This document shows, piece after piece, positions 36,930-48,787 of a DNA stretch of 64,000 nucleotides. The DNA is taken from assembly GCA_028023455.1 (NCBI GenBank), contig JAQFVV010006542.1, positions 583,271 through 647,270 of the forward strand, in the 5' to 3' direction. Source of the DNA: Epiperipatus broadwayi (lineage: Eukaryota > Onychophora > Udeonychophora > Euonychophora > Peripatidae). Within the stretch, counting starts at the first letter, position 1. Each line of letters opens with the position of its first letter. The notes below the pieces were generated by a model. That model did no database searches and had not been told where the DNA came from. It saw nothing but the letters and a program-made list of their open reading frames with translations. Position numbers and translations under genes: made by a program.

Positions 36930-39330
36930 CCTAATAGAATAGTGTCTATGAAAGTGGACAGTTAGAATGAAAACTTATGCTGTCATCTTTAATATAAAAT
37001 AGAATACAATTTGCATTATTCAGTTTAATGGTAAATACCAAATGTAGATAATTCAGATTTCTACTTCAAGTTGTGGATGTACGAAACTTTATGATCAAAC
37101 AACGTTTTAAAACTGTCATGGGAGTTTTTAATCTTATAATTGGTAAATGATTAAGTGTTAAAAGTGTTGGTGATAGAAATGAGAAATAACACAAATTCAT
37201 GAAAAATAAAAATTATATTATAAATTCACTTTAAAAAAAAATCTAAACAAAAAAGTAAACGGAAGTTTCTAGATGTAAGTAAAGGAGAATTGGATTAGAT
37301 TTTGACAAACAGAAAATATATTTTTCTAGATTGTAATATTCTTCATAATTTTAACATAGAAAGTGATCATTGATTAGTGAGATGTAAAATATGTGTCAAT
37401 GCAAAGTTAGAAATAAAACTATTAATAAAGTCAGTATTAACATGTAATGTTTAAATTAAAACTTGCAAATTATTTAAAAATATCACTAGATATTGAAAAT
37501 GATTTTGATTTGATTGAAATCAATTGAAGATATAAATTACCAGTAAAATTTCTACTGAAACAAGAAAATGTTTGAAAAAAACAAAGAATATATATATATA
37601 TAGTTTTAATAATGATCCATTAAAAAAAATTTAGAGTTTTGTAAAATGATATAAAAGATAGTTAATAATGATATAAGAAATTATAATGGTGAATTAGCAA
37701 GCAAATCTATAGAACAGAATTAAAGTTTCAAAATTATAAAGCAATATTTTTGTATTGGAAGAAAGATACTTTCTGCAATAAAAAGCAAATATGGAACTAT
37801 TACCATAAAAATAGACATCATGAAAATGTGCAGAAGAGTTTTGTAAATTAATAAAAAAAATAAGAAAACAAAGTATCTCCTACAAATATTATATGTTTTG
37901 AATAACATAACATTTTAAATGAAGAAATGATATATGAATTTAAATATGTAAGAAGGTAAAATCTCCAGGAAATCATGAAAATATTATTTATATCTTAAAA
38001 GAAGGTAAAGAAATAAAAAAAATTGTTGGTAAAATTATATACAAAATGTTTAAATTATAAAGATGACAAAAAGGATATCAATTTGTCAGACTTTTGTCAA
38101 CTCTAAGCAAAATCTTTACCAAAGGAACTGCATTATGTATAAAGTGAATTTTGAGTTCTAACCAACCAAACAAAAAAAAGATGAATTTAAAATCATTTTA
38201 ACATAATTTATCATATTTATTTTTAAGAAAAATAATAGAAAGGAACTATGAGTTTGAATTGCCATTATGACTTTGGATTTGTAGATTTTGAAAAGACATT
38301 TGATGATTCTATAAGATTTTTTTCAGTGATTAAAGTATTGGATCATCAAGATATTGACCCAGAATATTGCTGTATTCTAAAGAATATTGATCACATTGCA
38401 GCAATAATGATTAGATTATATATTAATATTAAGAAGTTGAGAAAAGTGATCTCAGAGTGATTGTGCATCTCAAAATCTATAAAGTAATTTTCAAGAAGTA
38501 TTTTGTGAATTAAAATGGAAAGATAAAAAAGTAAAGGCAAATGGAGATTTTAAATTATATAGAATTTGCTGATGATATGCTTGATTTTGCAAATAATGCT
38601 TCAGAGCTTCAGGAAATATTGTAAGAATTATCAGATGAAAATAAAAAATTAAGACTAAAAATAAATGCTAAAAGGGCTGAAGTAATGTTCACTGTATTTT
38701 CTCAGAAAATATAATGACTGATATGCAAGAATTAAAAGAAGTTAACAATTACAAACATTTTGGCTACATTATTAGCTTTTATTAAAACATAATAGATGAA
38801 ATTAATTATAGAATTATTCATTGGATGGAGTGCTTTTATTAGAAATAATTTAATATTAAAAGGAAATATGCCTATGTGTTTGAAAAATATTTTTAATAGA
38901 TGCATTTTATCAACTCTTACTTATAATTCTAAGACTTGGACCTGGAACAGAAGAAAAGCATGGAATCTTTACATCATTATACAATGTATGAAGAGCTATT
39001 TGTTAAAAGTGACAAAAAGACATCAGAAATAAAATGTGTGTATAGAAAAAAACAGGCGATATTACTGATAACATTGAAATAATTAAAAGACAGAAGTGGA
39101 GCTTTGTAGGGCACATTTCTAGAAGTAGATTGACAAATTTCTTTTTAAACTGGACAGCAATAGATTGTAAAAGACTAGAAAGAAATCACACATCAAATGG
39201 ATGAATAAAATAATGTTTTGGTGTGTTATGGACAAGAGAACCTAAAGATAAGAGAAAATGGATTAATCTTGGAAAGCTCTTAATCCTGCAGTGATTCAAT
39301 GATGGTTAAAAATGATAATTTCATTAAAAC
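36930..39330 (+). pseudogene. LINE B: second endonuclease-RT LINE, decayed
   Basis: It begins with the endonuclease's middle ('TVMGVFNLIIGK' and 'VGDRNEK', about 37105-37180). Next comes 'ILTNRKYIFLD' and 'ESDHCLVRC' (about 37300-37390), the end of an APE-type endonuclease. The RT part includes 'FVDFEKTFDD' (38278-38310) with the motif A Asp, 'FADDM' near 38570, and the C-terminal 'NNLILKGNMPMCLK' (38845-38890). It closes with 'TIKRQKWSFVGHISRSR' near 39080. LINE C (30228-30900, minus) is the same family. It differs clearly from LINE A in wording. Many frameshifts and stops make it a pseudogene. Confidence 0.8.
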
Positions 39331-40379
39331 TGATTGCAGTTTGTATAAAACCTATTTAACATGTGATATTTAATAATAAAATAGCAATTTATATATCTGG
39401 AACAATGTGGAAGCAACTATTCTTCAAACATACTCTATAAGTAGCATGCACTCTCTCATAAATAAATAGTTTAAAACATTAATTGATCTGTTTATGGTTA
39501 TAATTCTTTGAATAAGCTGTCAATTATTAACCATGCTGCAATTAGGGTTTGAACTTATTATGAGTCTGATTTTTAAATTAGCATATTATATTTTGAGTTC
39601 TACAAAACAATATCTCATAGCAAAAATTGAGAAGTTTAGAACATTATGAACTTGTATTCATAATAGTATGAACATTCTCAACATTATGATAACATTGGGA
39701 ATAATATTATTGTGATGTAGTAAAAATAATCTCTTAAATATTCAAAGATTTTTTTAGCTATGATGCATTCCAAAATAGCAATAGTTACATCAAGAAAATA
39801 TTTTTGTATGATCTCCAAAATTATTTGTTCCATCATTGATGTTTCATTGCCAAGAGAAAACAGTTGTTGATAGAAATTTTCTAGGATACATTTTTTCTGT
39901 TATAGAAAAGGATAAAGAATTATTTTCCTGATCATATAATTATATAATTCTAATCATACATTGTACAATACTTATATTATGGCAAGGTAAATTCCATAAA
40001 AAATGTTGGTATTAATATTTTAGCATGAACATAAATATACTTGGAAAAATTATAGCAAACAGTCTGGTTTACATTACAATGTTCAGATTTGCAATAATCT
40101 CTACAGGGATTTTTTTTAACAACTATAATTATTTTTTTGAGTTTTTTAATTCACCTTCGATTTTGAAAATTATTTCTTTGAGTAAAATTAATTCATCTTT
40201 GATTTTAAAACAAAAAGCACTTAAGAAGTTTTGATATCAATGCTTTAGCCAATCAGGATTTGATATTTTGATTCCCTTTAAACTCAGAACATTCTGAAAA
40301 TTTTTTTTCAAGATTATTAACTTGATATTGACTTACTTGAAATGGTTATTTTTTTTAAATTTTTTGGAGTTTTGTTTAT
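39331..40379. other. AT-rich DNA, no gene recognised
   Basis: No supported feature. The 69-codon frame at 40025-40234 is not convincing. Confidence 0.5.
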
Positions 40380-41180
40380 AAAATGTCCCATTTTTGAAAC
40401 ATACCATATTTACTAATGTATAGGATGCAGCAGCATATAAGATGCACACCTTTTCATACATATTTTTAAGAAAAAAAAATAATTTTCTAAATTTTTTCAT
40501 GAATTTCCATAATGATTTATAGTACTAATTTTATAGTTATTTATGTCTACAAAAAATGTAACTAGGGAATAGTATAGTTAGGTACTTTTTAATCTTCATC
40601 TTCAAAACCCAGAAATTAATCTCCAGAGCTAAATGAAGAATCACTGGAAGCCTTTTTTTCAGAAAGTAAATCTTTGTATAACAAATCATTCTCAGGGACA
40701 TCAAGTGAGTTATTAATCACACATTTCTTAAATGACTTTACAACTGTTTCATGTTTTACAGTAACCTGAGTTGTGACCCATTCACAAATCTGTGAAATAC
40801 TAGTCCCCTTCTTTCTTTCTGATGGTATCATGTCAAAATCTGTAGACTGCATCCAACTGTTTTATTTATTCATCATAAATGGTTTATTAATGTAGTCATT
40901 TAAAAGTTGAAGCTGGCTTGTTAGACCATGTGAAGTTATAGCTGATTGATTTTTCAGTTGATTGATTTAATTTTCACAGCTTCTGTTCTATGACTCTAAA
41001 ACTAATTCTATATTAACAAGGTAGGTTTCTTTAACAGTCTTCCAGATTGCTTAAACCACACATTGTCTATCAAAAACTTCATCCTTCCTTGTTCTATCCA
41101 GTCCTTAGGATGAATATGACAAACATACCTTTAGAAAGTTTTTCCTTGGGCAATTTTTCCTTTGGCAACTTATTATCTTT
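40380..41180 (-). pseudogene. pogo/Tigger-like transposase C-terminus
   Basis: On the minus strand, broken frames read in order 'GWNKEGMKFLIDNVWFKQSG' (about 41100-41045), 'LTSQLQLLNDYINKPFM' (about 40930-40880), then 'MQSTDFDMIPS…TVVKSFKKCVINNSLD' (40852-40690). These are the central and C-terminal landmarks of pogo/Tigger DDE transposases, where the usual forms are SQLQPLD, NKPFK and SFKKCGISN. The catalytic N-terminal two-thirds is not seen. Past the 3' end, 'gcatataagatgcacacc' near 40430 resembles the terminal repeats of such elements. The LTR element at 41279 lies where the rest of this transposon should begin. Confidence 0.75.
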
Positions 41181-41274
41181 ACAAAACAGAAAAAAAAATA
41201 TAAAAACGATTTATTCAAAACTACCACTCCACAAAAAAAAAAAAAAACATTCAAATACTTATATATGTATATTA

Positions 41275-41278
41275 ATAT
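41275..41278. repeat. left target-site duplication (ATAT)
   Basis: Four bases before the 5' LTR, repeated after the 3' LTR. They are low in information because the area is AT-rich, but placed exactly at both ends. Confidence 0.7.
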
Positions 41279-43747
41279 TGAAACAGACAGATCGAAGAAC
41301 CGATCGTCGTTTCATGTGTTTTAAGTACGGTAATTCGAACTACTATCCGCCCGCAGTGGGATTTGTTTATTTTCAGTCATAATAAAAAAATTAGTTATAT
41401 ATTTTAGGTTTTGTAAATCAATATGTAAGATTCCAGATATAAATGTCACAAACCATGAAATAATATTCGTGTGTGCGTGGTTGTGAATTTATATCAATTT
41501 AATTTAAAGTTCATTGCGGGCGTGTTTGTTTGAATTTTGTTTTTTTTTAAAATTGTACAAAGTTGTTTAAAAATACTGATCAAAAGTCACATTCCTTTGA
41601 TCAGTGTTTTTAATTAAAATCTAAATTACACAAATGTACAGAGTAATTAAATTGTATTAGAAATGAGATAGGAAATGTATATTTGTAATTACCGTGTCAA
41701 TTTAAAAATTGCGTACTAAGGTAAAAGAACAATGGGAATGGATAATTAATGTTGTATGGTCAAGCTAGATGGCTGGAAGCTAGAGAAAGTAGGCGGAGCT
41801 TAAACACTAAACCAGGCGGAAAGGTCAATCGTGGCCATCTTAAGGAAAAAACGTATTCTAATTCTTGACGTGGTTGAGAGAGGTAGTCTTAAGACAGCAC
41901 TGCAGCTGCTAGAGTAATTCCTACAAATTTGTTAAGAAGTTCACCAGTAAACCGCAATGTTGATGGGCTAAGTGCCAGGAGCTGGTCTCTGCCCCGCCAA
42001 TTTGGATCTTCATGCCGCTGACTGATCATGTTGTATGTGCTTCATAGTTTCTAGCTTCCAATCTCCAAATTGACAATGCCTTGCAAATAACTTTCAAAAT
42101 GCGCGCCTACGTTCATCGGAAATATCAATCGGGAACAGCCAAGCCGGATGAAGAAAGAAGAGTAACTGTGTTACACGAACTTTTAACTTTCTCCCGAGCT
42201 TAATGTTGTCAATCAAATAAATTACATGTAAGTTTTTATGTCATTTATAATGCTATTGTTTAACCTGTCAGTAAATTTTCTTTTCTTTTAATCCTCCACT
42301 CTAGTCTTTAGAATAATTTATATAAATTGTAATTAATCGTACTAATACTTTAAATGAATGCCTTTATGTTTTTTTGTGTTGCATATTCCATAAACAAACG
42401 ATGCCAATAGTAATATTTCCCAACTCTGTGTAAACTAGTGTATAATAATGATCAAGTTATTTTTAAAAGTAAGTTCGTTTTCTAAATTAAATATTCTTTT
42501 ATATTTCGAGTTGGTAAATGTTAAATCCCTTTTATTATTCTATTTTAAGTTGTCATATAATTGCAATCTAAGGTTCAATTTTAAATATATATGTTGGTTT
42601 CAAAGTGTTATATTAATGTCATGTATGATCTGAGAAATAACTCATTGTATAATTTTATACTATCGCTACCGCTGGTCAACCTGGAGGGTTAGGGGTTTCA
42701 GAGTAAATTTAATTAATTATTGTTTTCGCGGTCAGTTTAATTCCGCTGTATTTTATTGGGATAAGGACCTCAGCCCGTGGCGTAGAAATAGTCGAACAGA
42801 TTCCCGGTTTTGTATAATTTCTTTTAAAAACCCTTTTCAAGTACTCGTCCTTGATGTCTGTGGCAATGCCTTCCCTTCGCTGAAGTTAGCGTCTCGCCAT
42901 ACTACCATTGGGGAATGAAAGCAGTTTCTTTCCCAGGTAATCTCTTGGATCACCGGGTTCGAAAGGATCCCGGCTGGTTGTCGTGTCCCGGAGCTACTTG
43001 GGGGCATTAAGCCTTGTCAAAGTACAAGCCGCCCGGTATTCCGTTAATGCACCGCAAGTGATTACTGTAGGGCTCTTGAATATAGGCAACCACCAGTACA
43101 TCTATCTTCCATGCTGTATTTATATAAAACCACATCCAACTGTTCGTCTACGTAACGGATCGAGTCGATTCGAATAAAATAAGTTAATAAATAAAAAAAC
43201 CTGTAGATAAATATCTTTTCAATGCTCAAATACTCTGATTCTCTTAACCACTCGTCAACCATTTAACTATACAGCTATTGGCATGAGTTTGTTCACTAGA
43301 CAAAATGATCGCTAAAGACTAGTAGCTAAATACAAGAGGATTCATGGAAGTCTTACCATACTGTTGAACGCTATATTTATATGGTTCTATTTTTCTTATT
43401 AAACACTTTATTTAATCTACTTTTTGTGTCCTCCACCTTATTACTCTCTAAATCTAGGTAGCCACTTACTGTCTGTATTGGCAACTTAAATATATACGTT
43501 ACATGAATGACCGTTCCAGTATCTAGAGTCTAATAAATCTATATATCATTAACTGTAAGAATTTAGTCTATGTTCTGAGCTGAGCTAGAAAAGGGATAAC
43601 CCCGTGCTGTTATAAAGTCATCATCGGTTGGTCATACCGGGGTTTGGGTTTGAATTCAGTTGGAGTTTGGAATGTATTCTTAAACATGGACTGGGTTTGA
43701 ACTCGGGTACTGTGTATGAGTAAGCGTGGTGTATTTATACCGGTACA
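41279..43747 (+). repeat. 5' LTR (2469 bp)
   Basis: Starts tgaaacagacagatcg and ends ataccggtaca. It matches 46319-48787 throughout. A TATA-like 'tatttatataaaacc' lies at 43116-43130, and aataaa polyadenylation signals follow at about 43173-43195. So U3 would be about 1.85 kb and R/U5 would lie in the last 0.6 kb. Short open frames (42448-42633, 42983-43177) recur in the other LTR but have no recognisable product. It is GC-richer than the flanking DNA. Confidence 0.92.
43116..43197 (+). promoter_or_regulatory. putative LTR promoter and polyadenylation signals
   Basis: TATA-like tatttatataaaa at about 43116-43128, followed within 80 bp by aataaa at about 43173 and 43189. The order fits an LTR where transcription starts just after the TATA box and ends soon after in the 3' copy. 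Inferred from spacing only. Confidence 0.45.
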
Positions 43748-43760
43748 GTTATTAAATTTT

Positions 43761-43778
43761 TGGACGCCCTCCGTGGTG
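43761..43778 (+). other. candidate primer-binding site
   Basis: tggacgccctccgtggtg begins 13 bases after the 5' LTR. The leading TGG would pair with the CCA end of a tRNA. I cannot name the tRNA, and the 13-base offset is larger than usual. Confidence 0.3.
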
Positions 43779-44870
43779 CTCCGATGAAGAAATCTCCCAC
43801 ACCCTGCAGAGTGAACGAGAGTAAACAGTTAAATGATAAAAAGATTTGATTTTTTTTTGTTTGTCATAATATTGATATTATCCGCCGTATTAAAATGTGC
43901 AAGTTAAAACTATAGTTGAGTGAAATAAGTAATATAAATTTTTTTTTTTCCCTTACACCAAGTTTCAGTGAATAGACTACTCCCAAATATAATTAAGAAA
44001 CAAAGTGAGATTTTTTTTTGAAAAGAGAGCGGAAGCGATTTTGTGCGTTTATTTAATTAAAATAAACGAATGTTATTCCATAATTTTTTTTTGCGAGTTT
44101 ATTCTTGTTGTTTAAAATTTTTCGAAAAAAGTAAAGAAGTAGAATTAATTCCAGGTCTTAAAAATAAAAACGTGTACGCATATAGATATTGTGTACGCAT
44201 ATATATATATATATTTTTTTGTTGTTTAAAAATGTTTTTTTTGAAAAAAAAAGTAAAGAAGTAGGATTACCTTTATGTTTAAAAATAAAAACGTGTTCGC
44301 ATATATATGTATATTGTAATATAAAACTCTTATCAGAGTCAGAGTTAATTTTAATCGTTCCCTATATAAAACATTAATCGTGAATCAAATGATTATTAGG
44401 TCATGTAAAAAGTATATATTTGGGGGATCAGTGGATTAAACTATCTAGTGGTCACATGTTGCTGGCTGGCGCCTTTCAAATAAATTTGTCAGCAAACATG
44501 TTTGTCAATGCAGCAGTGGTGAGTCTTGTTGGGTTCAAAGGAGAGAATGGTGGTTTATATATATAAAAAGAGAGAATTACTGACAGAAATACAAAAAAAA
44601 AATACTATGTTATGTACCCATTATTAATATGTTTATATTATAGGACTGAGGAGAACAGTGCGAACTGGGTGAAATAAAGTTTTTTTTTCCCTGTATTTTT
44701 TTTGTGTAAGGATTTAAACATGTCATGTTGTATATACTTAAATAAAAAAAATAAAAAAAAATATTAACAGTGAAAAACTTGGATAACAGAAACCAGACGG
44801 AACGTAGGCGAAGGAAGAAAAGAGAGAAAGGAAGGAAGCCACACAAACAGTATCAGCAGCGGGGGAGGAT
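43779..44870 (+). other. Gag-element 5' leader with internal duplication
   Basis: About 1.1 kb with no long ORF. It has two diverged copies of a segment with 'aaaagtaaagaagtag' and 'aaaaataaaaacgtgt' (about 44095-44190 and 44215-44310). A splice-donor-like 'gtggtgagtct' lies near 44516. Leader RNA of this type may hold packaging signals, but that is inference. Confidence 0.6.
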
Positions 44871-44900
44871 TTGGCACTAGGAGCAGGGATCAGTATCTTT

Positions 44901-46100
44901 ATGTATATATTCAAATCAAAGTGTTGTACAAAGCGAATTCTTATGCGGGAGACATTTATAAGTAAAAACGAACAGGAAATGGCAGAAGTAGAAGGGAGCG
45001 AGCATGTGTCCGCGACTGGTGCAGAGACGTCGGACACATCCAGTGACCACGAAATTGTTTTTAAGAAGTTTCAGGATAAAAAAAAAAGTTTTGGACGGTC
45101 AGAGAGGAACACCAAACAGAGGGAGCGCGATCGCGATGCGAAGTTTGACGCGATCCTCGAGGAGATGAGGGAGGACAGGAAGATCATGATGGCGATGATG
45201 GCGAGGATGTTAAGGATTGAAGAATGGCATATGGGGTCGGAAGTTAAAACAGGTAGGGAACGTAAAGCAAATATTAGTGCGAGGAAGGGAGAAGAGGACC
45301 AAACCATTTCGATGGGATTAGACACTCTGAGCGAAGTAGCCATCGAAGAGAAGGCAGGCCAGGACCTGGACATCGAAAATGTTGAATTAGAAAGGCAAAC
45401 TGAGGCGCAGGGCCAGCATGAAAACCAAATAGCGACAATTGGGTCTAGCGACAAAGAAAAAGAAATAAAAAGAGAGCAGGCCGTAGATACACCAACAAGG
45501 GTGATTAACATTCCTCACGTGGGATCATCTATCCAAATTCAGACGTTTAGAGGCGATCCCGGGGAAAATCCAGCCGTGCATCTGGACAGCATTAGAGAAT
45601 TTCTGTGCTTCCACCCGATGAGTGAAAAGGAGAGGGTAACGGTCGCCAGCCATTATCTGAGGGAATCGGTGAAGGCATGGTGGAAATTGTTGAAACAACC
45701 ACCGACTACTATGCGAGGCTACGAAGAAGCCATTTTGAAAAGGTATTGGAGTGTGGAGAAACAGGAGGGACTGTTACACAAGTTCTCAAATTTGAAGTAC
45801 GACGAAAGTAGCAGACAGAGTTTTGCGGCTTTCTTCACGCACCAAGCGATGATATTTAAATCCCTCACCGCTTTTAACTACACAGAGCAGCACATTACTC
45901 GTATCGTCGTGCATAACCTACCACCGTGGGTGCAAAGGATAATGCTGGGGAGTTGCCCCATGTCGTTCGAAAAAGCTGTAGAACTGCTAAACCAGATCGA
46001 CTATGGGGACTTGTATCCAACAAAAAGGGAATGGGAACAGGGTAGTTATAATACCAGGCCATTAAAACCCTATATACCTCCCGACCCAGGGAGAAGGTAG
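44901..46100 (+). CDS. gag: Gag polyprotein of LTR element
   Basis: This is the structural capsid protein of the element. The frame is open from 44808. The first in-frame ATG is at 44901, giving about 399 codons, with further Met codons at 44943 and 44979 that could be the real start. The N-terminal half is charged with a likely coiled coil ('FDAILEEMREDRKIMMAM'). The C-terminal half has the retrotransposon capsid pattern: 'IQTFRGDPGENPAVHLDSI', 'ASHYLRESVKAWWKLL', then 'SFAAFFTHQAMIFKSL' and 'FEKAVELLNQIDYGD'. No CCHC knuckle follows. It ends 'YIPPDPGRR'. The ORF is unbroken, unlike all other coding remnants in the window, so it is either recently active or selected. Codon use is visibly GC-richer than in its neighbours. 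Confidence 0.88.
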   Translation: MYIFKSKCCTKRILMRETFISKNEQEMAEVEGSEHVSATGAETSDTSSDHEIVFKKFQDKKKSFGRSERNTKQRERDRDAKFDAILEEMREDRKIMMAMMARMLRIEEWHMGSEVKTGRERKANISARKGEEDQTISMGLDTLSEVAIEEKAGQDLDIENVELERQTEAQGQHENQIATIGSSDKEKEIKREQAVDTPTRVINIPHVGSSIQIQTFRGDPGENPAVHLDSIREFLCFHPMSEKERVTVASHYLRESVKAWWKLLKQPPTTMRGYEEAILKRYWSVEKQEGLLHKFSNLKYDESSRQSFAAFFTHQAMIFKSLTAFNYTEQHITRIVVHNLPPWVQRIMLGSCPMSFEKAVELLNQIDYGDLYPTKREWEQGSYNTRPLKPYIPPDPGRR

Positions 46101-46303
46101 AAATAACAATAAATGATAACCCGGAAAGCGACCACTGTGACATGCATACGATGATGAGTAAAGGAACTACGGTAATTCACCCAATTTTGTAAATGTTAAG
46201 TTCAAACCCTCACCCAGACTGTTCTCCGAGGTCAATCAAATGTTGAACAAAATGTTAACCAGAGAATTATGTATAATCATTTTTTTGTTGTTGTTTTTTT
46301 TTA
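46101..46303 (+). other. post-gag region with possible pol relic
   Basis: One frame at about 46197-46275 reads 'KFKPSPRLFSEVNQMLNKML' then 'TRELCI'. This loosely resembles the segment just before the RT fingers of gypsy Pol (a Pro-rich run, then 'xVxxMLxxML'). If real, it is what remains after deletion of pol. The match is short and not decisive. Confidence 0.35.
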
Positions 46304-46318
46304 TAAAGTGAAAAGAAA
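46304..46318 (+). promoter_or_regulatory. polypurine tract
   Basis: aaagtgaaaagaaa directly precedes the TG of the 3' LTR, where plus-strand synthesis is primed. Confidence 0.7.
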
Positions 46319-48787
46319 TGAAACAGACAGATCGAAGAACCGATCGTCGTTTCATGTGTTTTAAGTACGGTAATTCGAACTACTATCCGCCCGCAGTGGG
46401 ATTTGTTTATTTTCAGTCATAATAAAAAAATTAGTTATATATTTTAGGTTTTGTAAATCAATATGTAAGATTCCGGATATAAATGTCACAAACCATGAAA
46501 TAATATTCGTGTGTGCGTGGTTGTGAATTTATATCAATTTAATTTAAAGTTCATTGCGGGCGTGTTTGTTTGAATTTTGTTTTTTTTTTTAATTGTACAA
46601 AGTTGTTTAAAAATACTGATCAAAAGTCACATTCCTTTGATCAGTGTTTTTAATTAAAATCTAAATTACACAAATGTACAGAGTAATTAAATTGTATTCG
46701 AAATGAGATAGGAAATGTATATTTGTAATTACCGTGTCAATTTAAAAATTGCGTACTAAGGTAAAAGAACAATGGGAATGGATAATTAATGTTGTATGGT
46801 CAAGCTAGATGGCTGGAAGCTAGAGAAAGTAGGCGGAGCTTAAACACTAAACCAGGCGGCAAGGTCAATCGTGGCCATCTTAAGGAAAAAATGTATTCTA
46901 ATTTTTGACGTGGTTGAGAGAGGTAGTCTTAAGACAGCACTGCAGCTGCTAGAGTAATTCCTATAAATTTGTTAAGAAGTTCACCAGTAAACCGCAATGT
47001 TGATGGGCTAAGTGCCAGGAGCTGGTCTCTGCCCCGCCAATTTGGATCTTTGTGCTGCTGACTGATCATGTTGTATGTGCTTCATAGTTTCTAGCTTCCA
47101 ATCTCCAAATTGACAATGCCTTGCAAATAACTTTCAAAATGCGCGCCTACGTTCGTCGGAAATATCAATCGGGAACAGCCAAGCCGGATGAAGAAAGAAG
47201 AGTAACTGTGTTACACGAACTTTTAACTTTCTCCCGAGCTTAATGTTGTCAATCAAATAAATTACATGTAAGTTTTTATGTCATTTATAATGCTATTGTT
47301 TAACCTGTCAGTAAATTTTCTTTTCTTTTAATCCTCCGCTCTAGTCTTTAGAATAATTTATATAAATTGTAATTAATCGTACTAATACTTTAAATGAATG
47401 CCTTTATGTTTTTTTTGTGTTGCATATTCCATAAACAAACGATGCCAATAGTAATATTTCCCAACTCTGTGTAAACTAGTGTATAATAATGATCAAGTAT
47501 TTTTTAAAAGTAAGTTCGTTTTCTGAATTAAATATTCTTTTATATTTCGAGTTGGTAAATGTTAAATCCCTTTTATTATTCTATTTTAAGTTGTCATATA
47601 ATTGCAATCTAAGGTTCAATTTTAAATATATATGTTGGTTTCAAAGTGTAATATTAATGTCATGTATGATCTGAGAAATAACTCATTGTATAATTTTATA
47701 CTATCGCTACCGCTGGTCAACCTGGAGGGTTAGGGGTTTCAGAGTAAATTTAATTAATTATTGTTTTCGCGGTCAGTTTAATTCCACTGTATTTTATTGG
47801 GATAAGGACCTCAGCCTGTGGCGTAGAAATAGTCGAACAGATTCCCGGTTTTGTATAATTTCTTTTAAAAACCCTCTTCAAGTACTCATCCTTGATGTCT
47901 GTGGCAATGCCTTCCCTTCGCTGAAGTTAGCGTCTCGCCATACTACCATTGGGGAATGAAAGCAGTTTCTTTCCCAGGTAATCTCTTGGATCACCGGGTT
48001 CGAAAGGATCCCGGCTGGTTGTTGTGTCCCAGAGCTACTTGGGGGCATTAAGCCTTGTCAAAGTACAAGCCGCCCGGTATTCCGTTAATGCACCGCAAGT
48101 GATTACTGTAGGGCTCTTGAATATAGGCAACCACCAGTACATCTATCTTCCATGCTGTATTTATATAAAACCACATCCAACTGTTCGTCTACGTAACGGA
48201 TCGAGTCGATTCGAATAAAATAAGTTAATAAATAAAAAACCTGTAGATAAATATCTTTTCAATGCTCAAATACTCTGATTCTCTTAACCACTCGTCAACC
48301 ATTTAACTATACAGTTATTGGCATGAGTTTGTTCACTAGACAAAATGATCGCTAAAGACTAGTAGCTAAATACAAGAGGATTCATGGAAGTCTTACCGTA
48401 CTGTTGAACGCTATATTTATATGGTTCTACTTTTCTTATTAAACACTTTATTTAATCTACTTTTTGTGTCCTCCACCTTATTACTCTCTAAATCTAGGTA
48501 GCCACTTACTGTCTGTATTGGCAACTTAAATATATACGTTACATGAATGACCGTTCCAGTATCTAGAGTCTAATAAATCTATATATCATTAACTGTAAGA
48601 ATTTAGTCTATGTTCTGAGCTGAGCTAGAAAAGGGATAACCCCGTGCTGTTATAAAGTCATCATCGGTTGGTCATACCGGGGTTTGGGTTTGAATTCAGT
48701 TGGAGTTTGGAATGTATTCTTAAACGTGGACTGGGTTTGAACTCGGGTACTGTGTATGAGTAAGCGTGGTGTATTTATACCGGTACA
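46319..48787 (+). repeat. 3' LTR (2469 bp)
   Basis: Direct copy of 41279-43747, with the same TG and CA ends and the same length. Differences are scattered single substitutions plus compensating one-base indels in homopolymers (near 47410 and 48237). Confidence 0.92.

Larger units (their letters stand above)
41279..48787 (+). mobile_element. complete Gag-only LTR retrotransposon (TR-GAG-like)
   Basis: A 7509-bp element with two direct 2469-bp LTRs, both starting TG and ending CA, flanked by the 4-bp direct repeat ATAT (41275-41278 and 48788-48791). The internal region (2571 bp) carries one intact Ty3/gypsy-type Gag ORF and nothing else of length: no protease, RT, RNase H or integrase. A purine-rich tract directly precedes the 3' LTR. 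I count about 29 differences between the LTRs (about 1.2%), so insertion was recent relative to everything around it. It apparently interrupts the pogo-like fossil. It must rely on enzymes from a relative elsewhere in the genome. Confidence 0.9.

Noticed and set aside
42448-43177. Short ORFs repeated in both LTRs (61 and 64 codons)
   Set aside because: They recur only because the LTRs are copies. The products have no known domain and one differs between copies near its start. Treated as non-coding unless transcripts show otherwise.
45071-46143. Minus-strand open frames opposite Gag (for example 45511-45071)
   Set aside because: They are antisense shadows of the Gag ORF, which has the recognisable capsid motifs.
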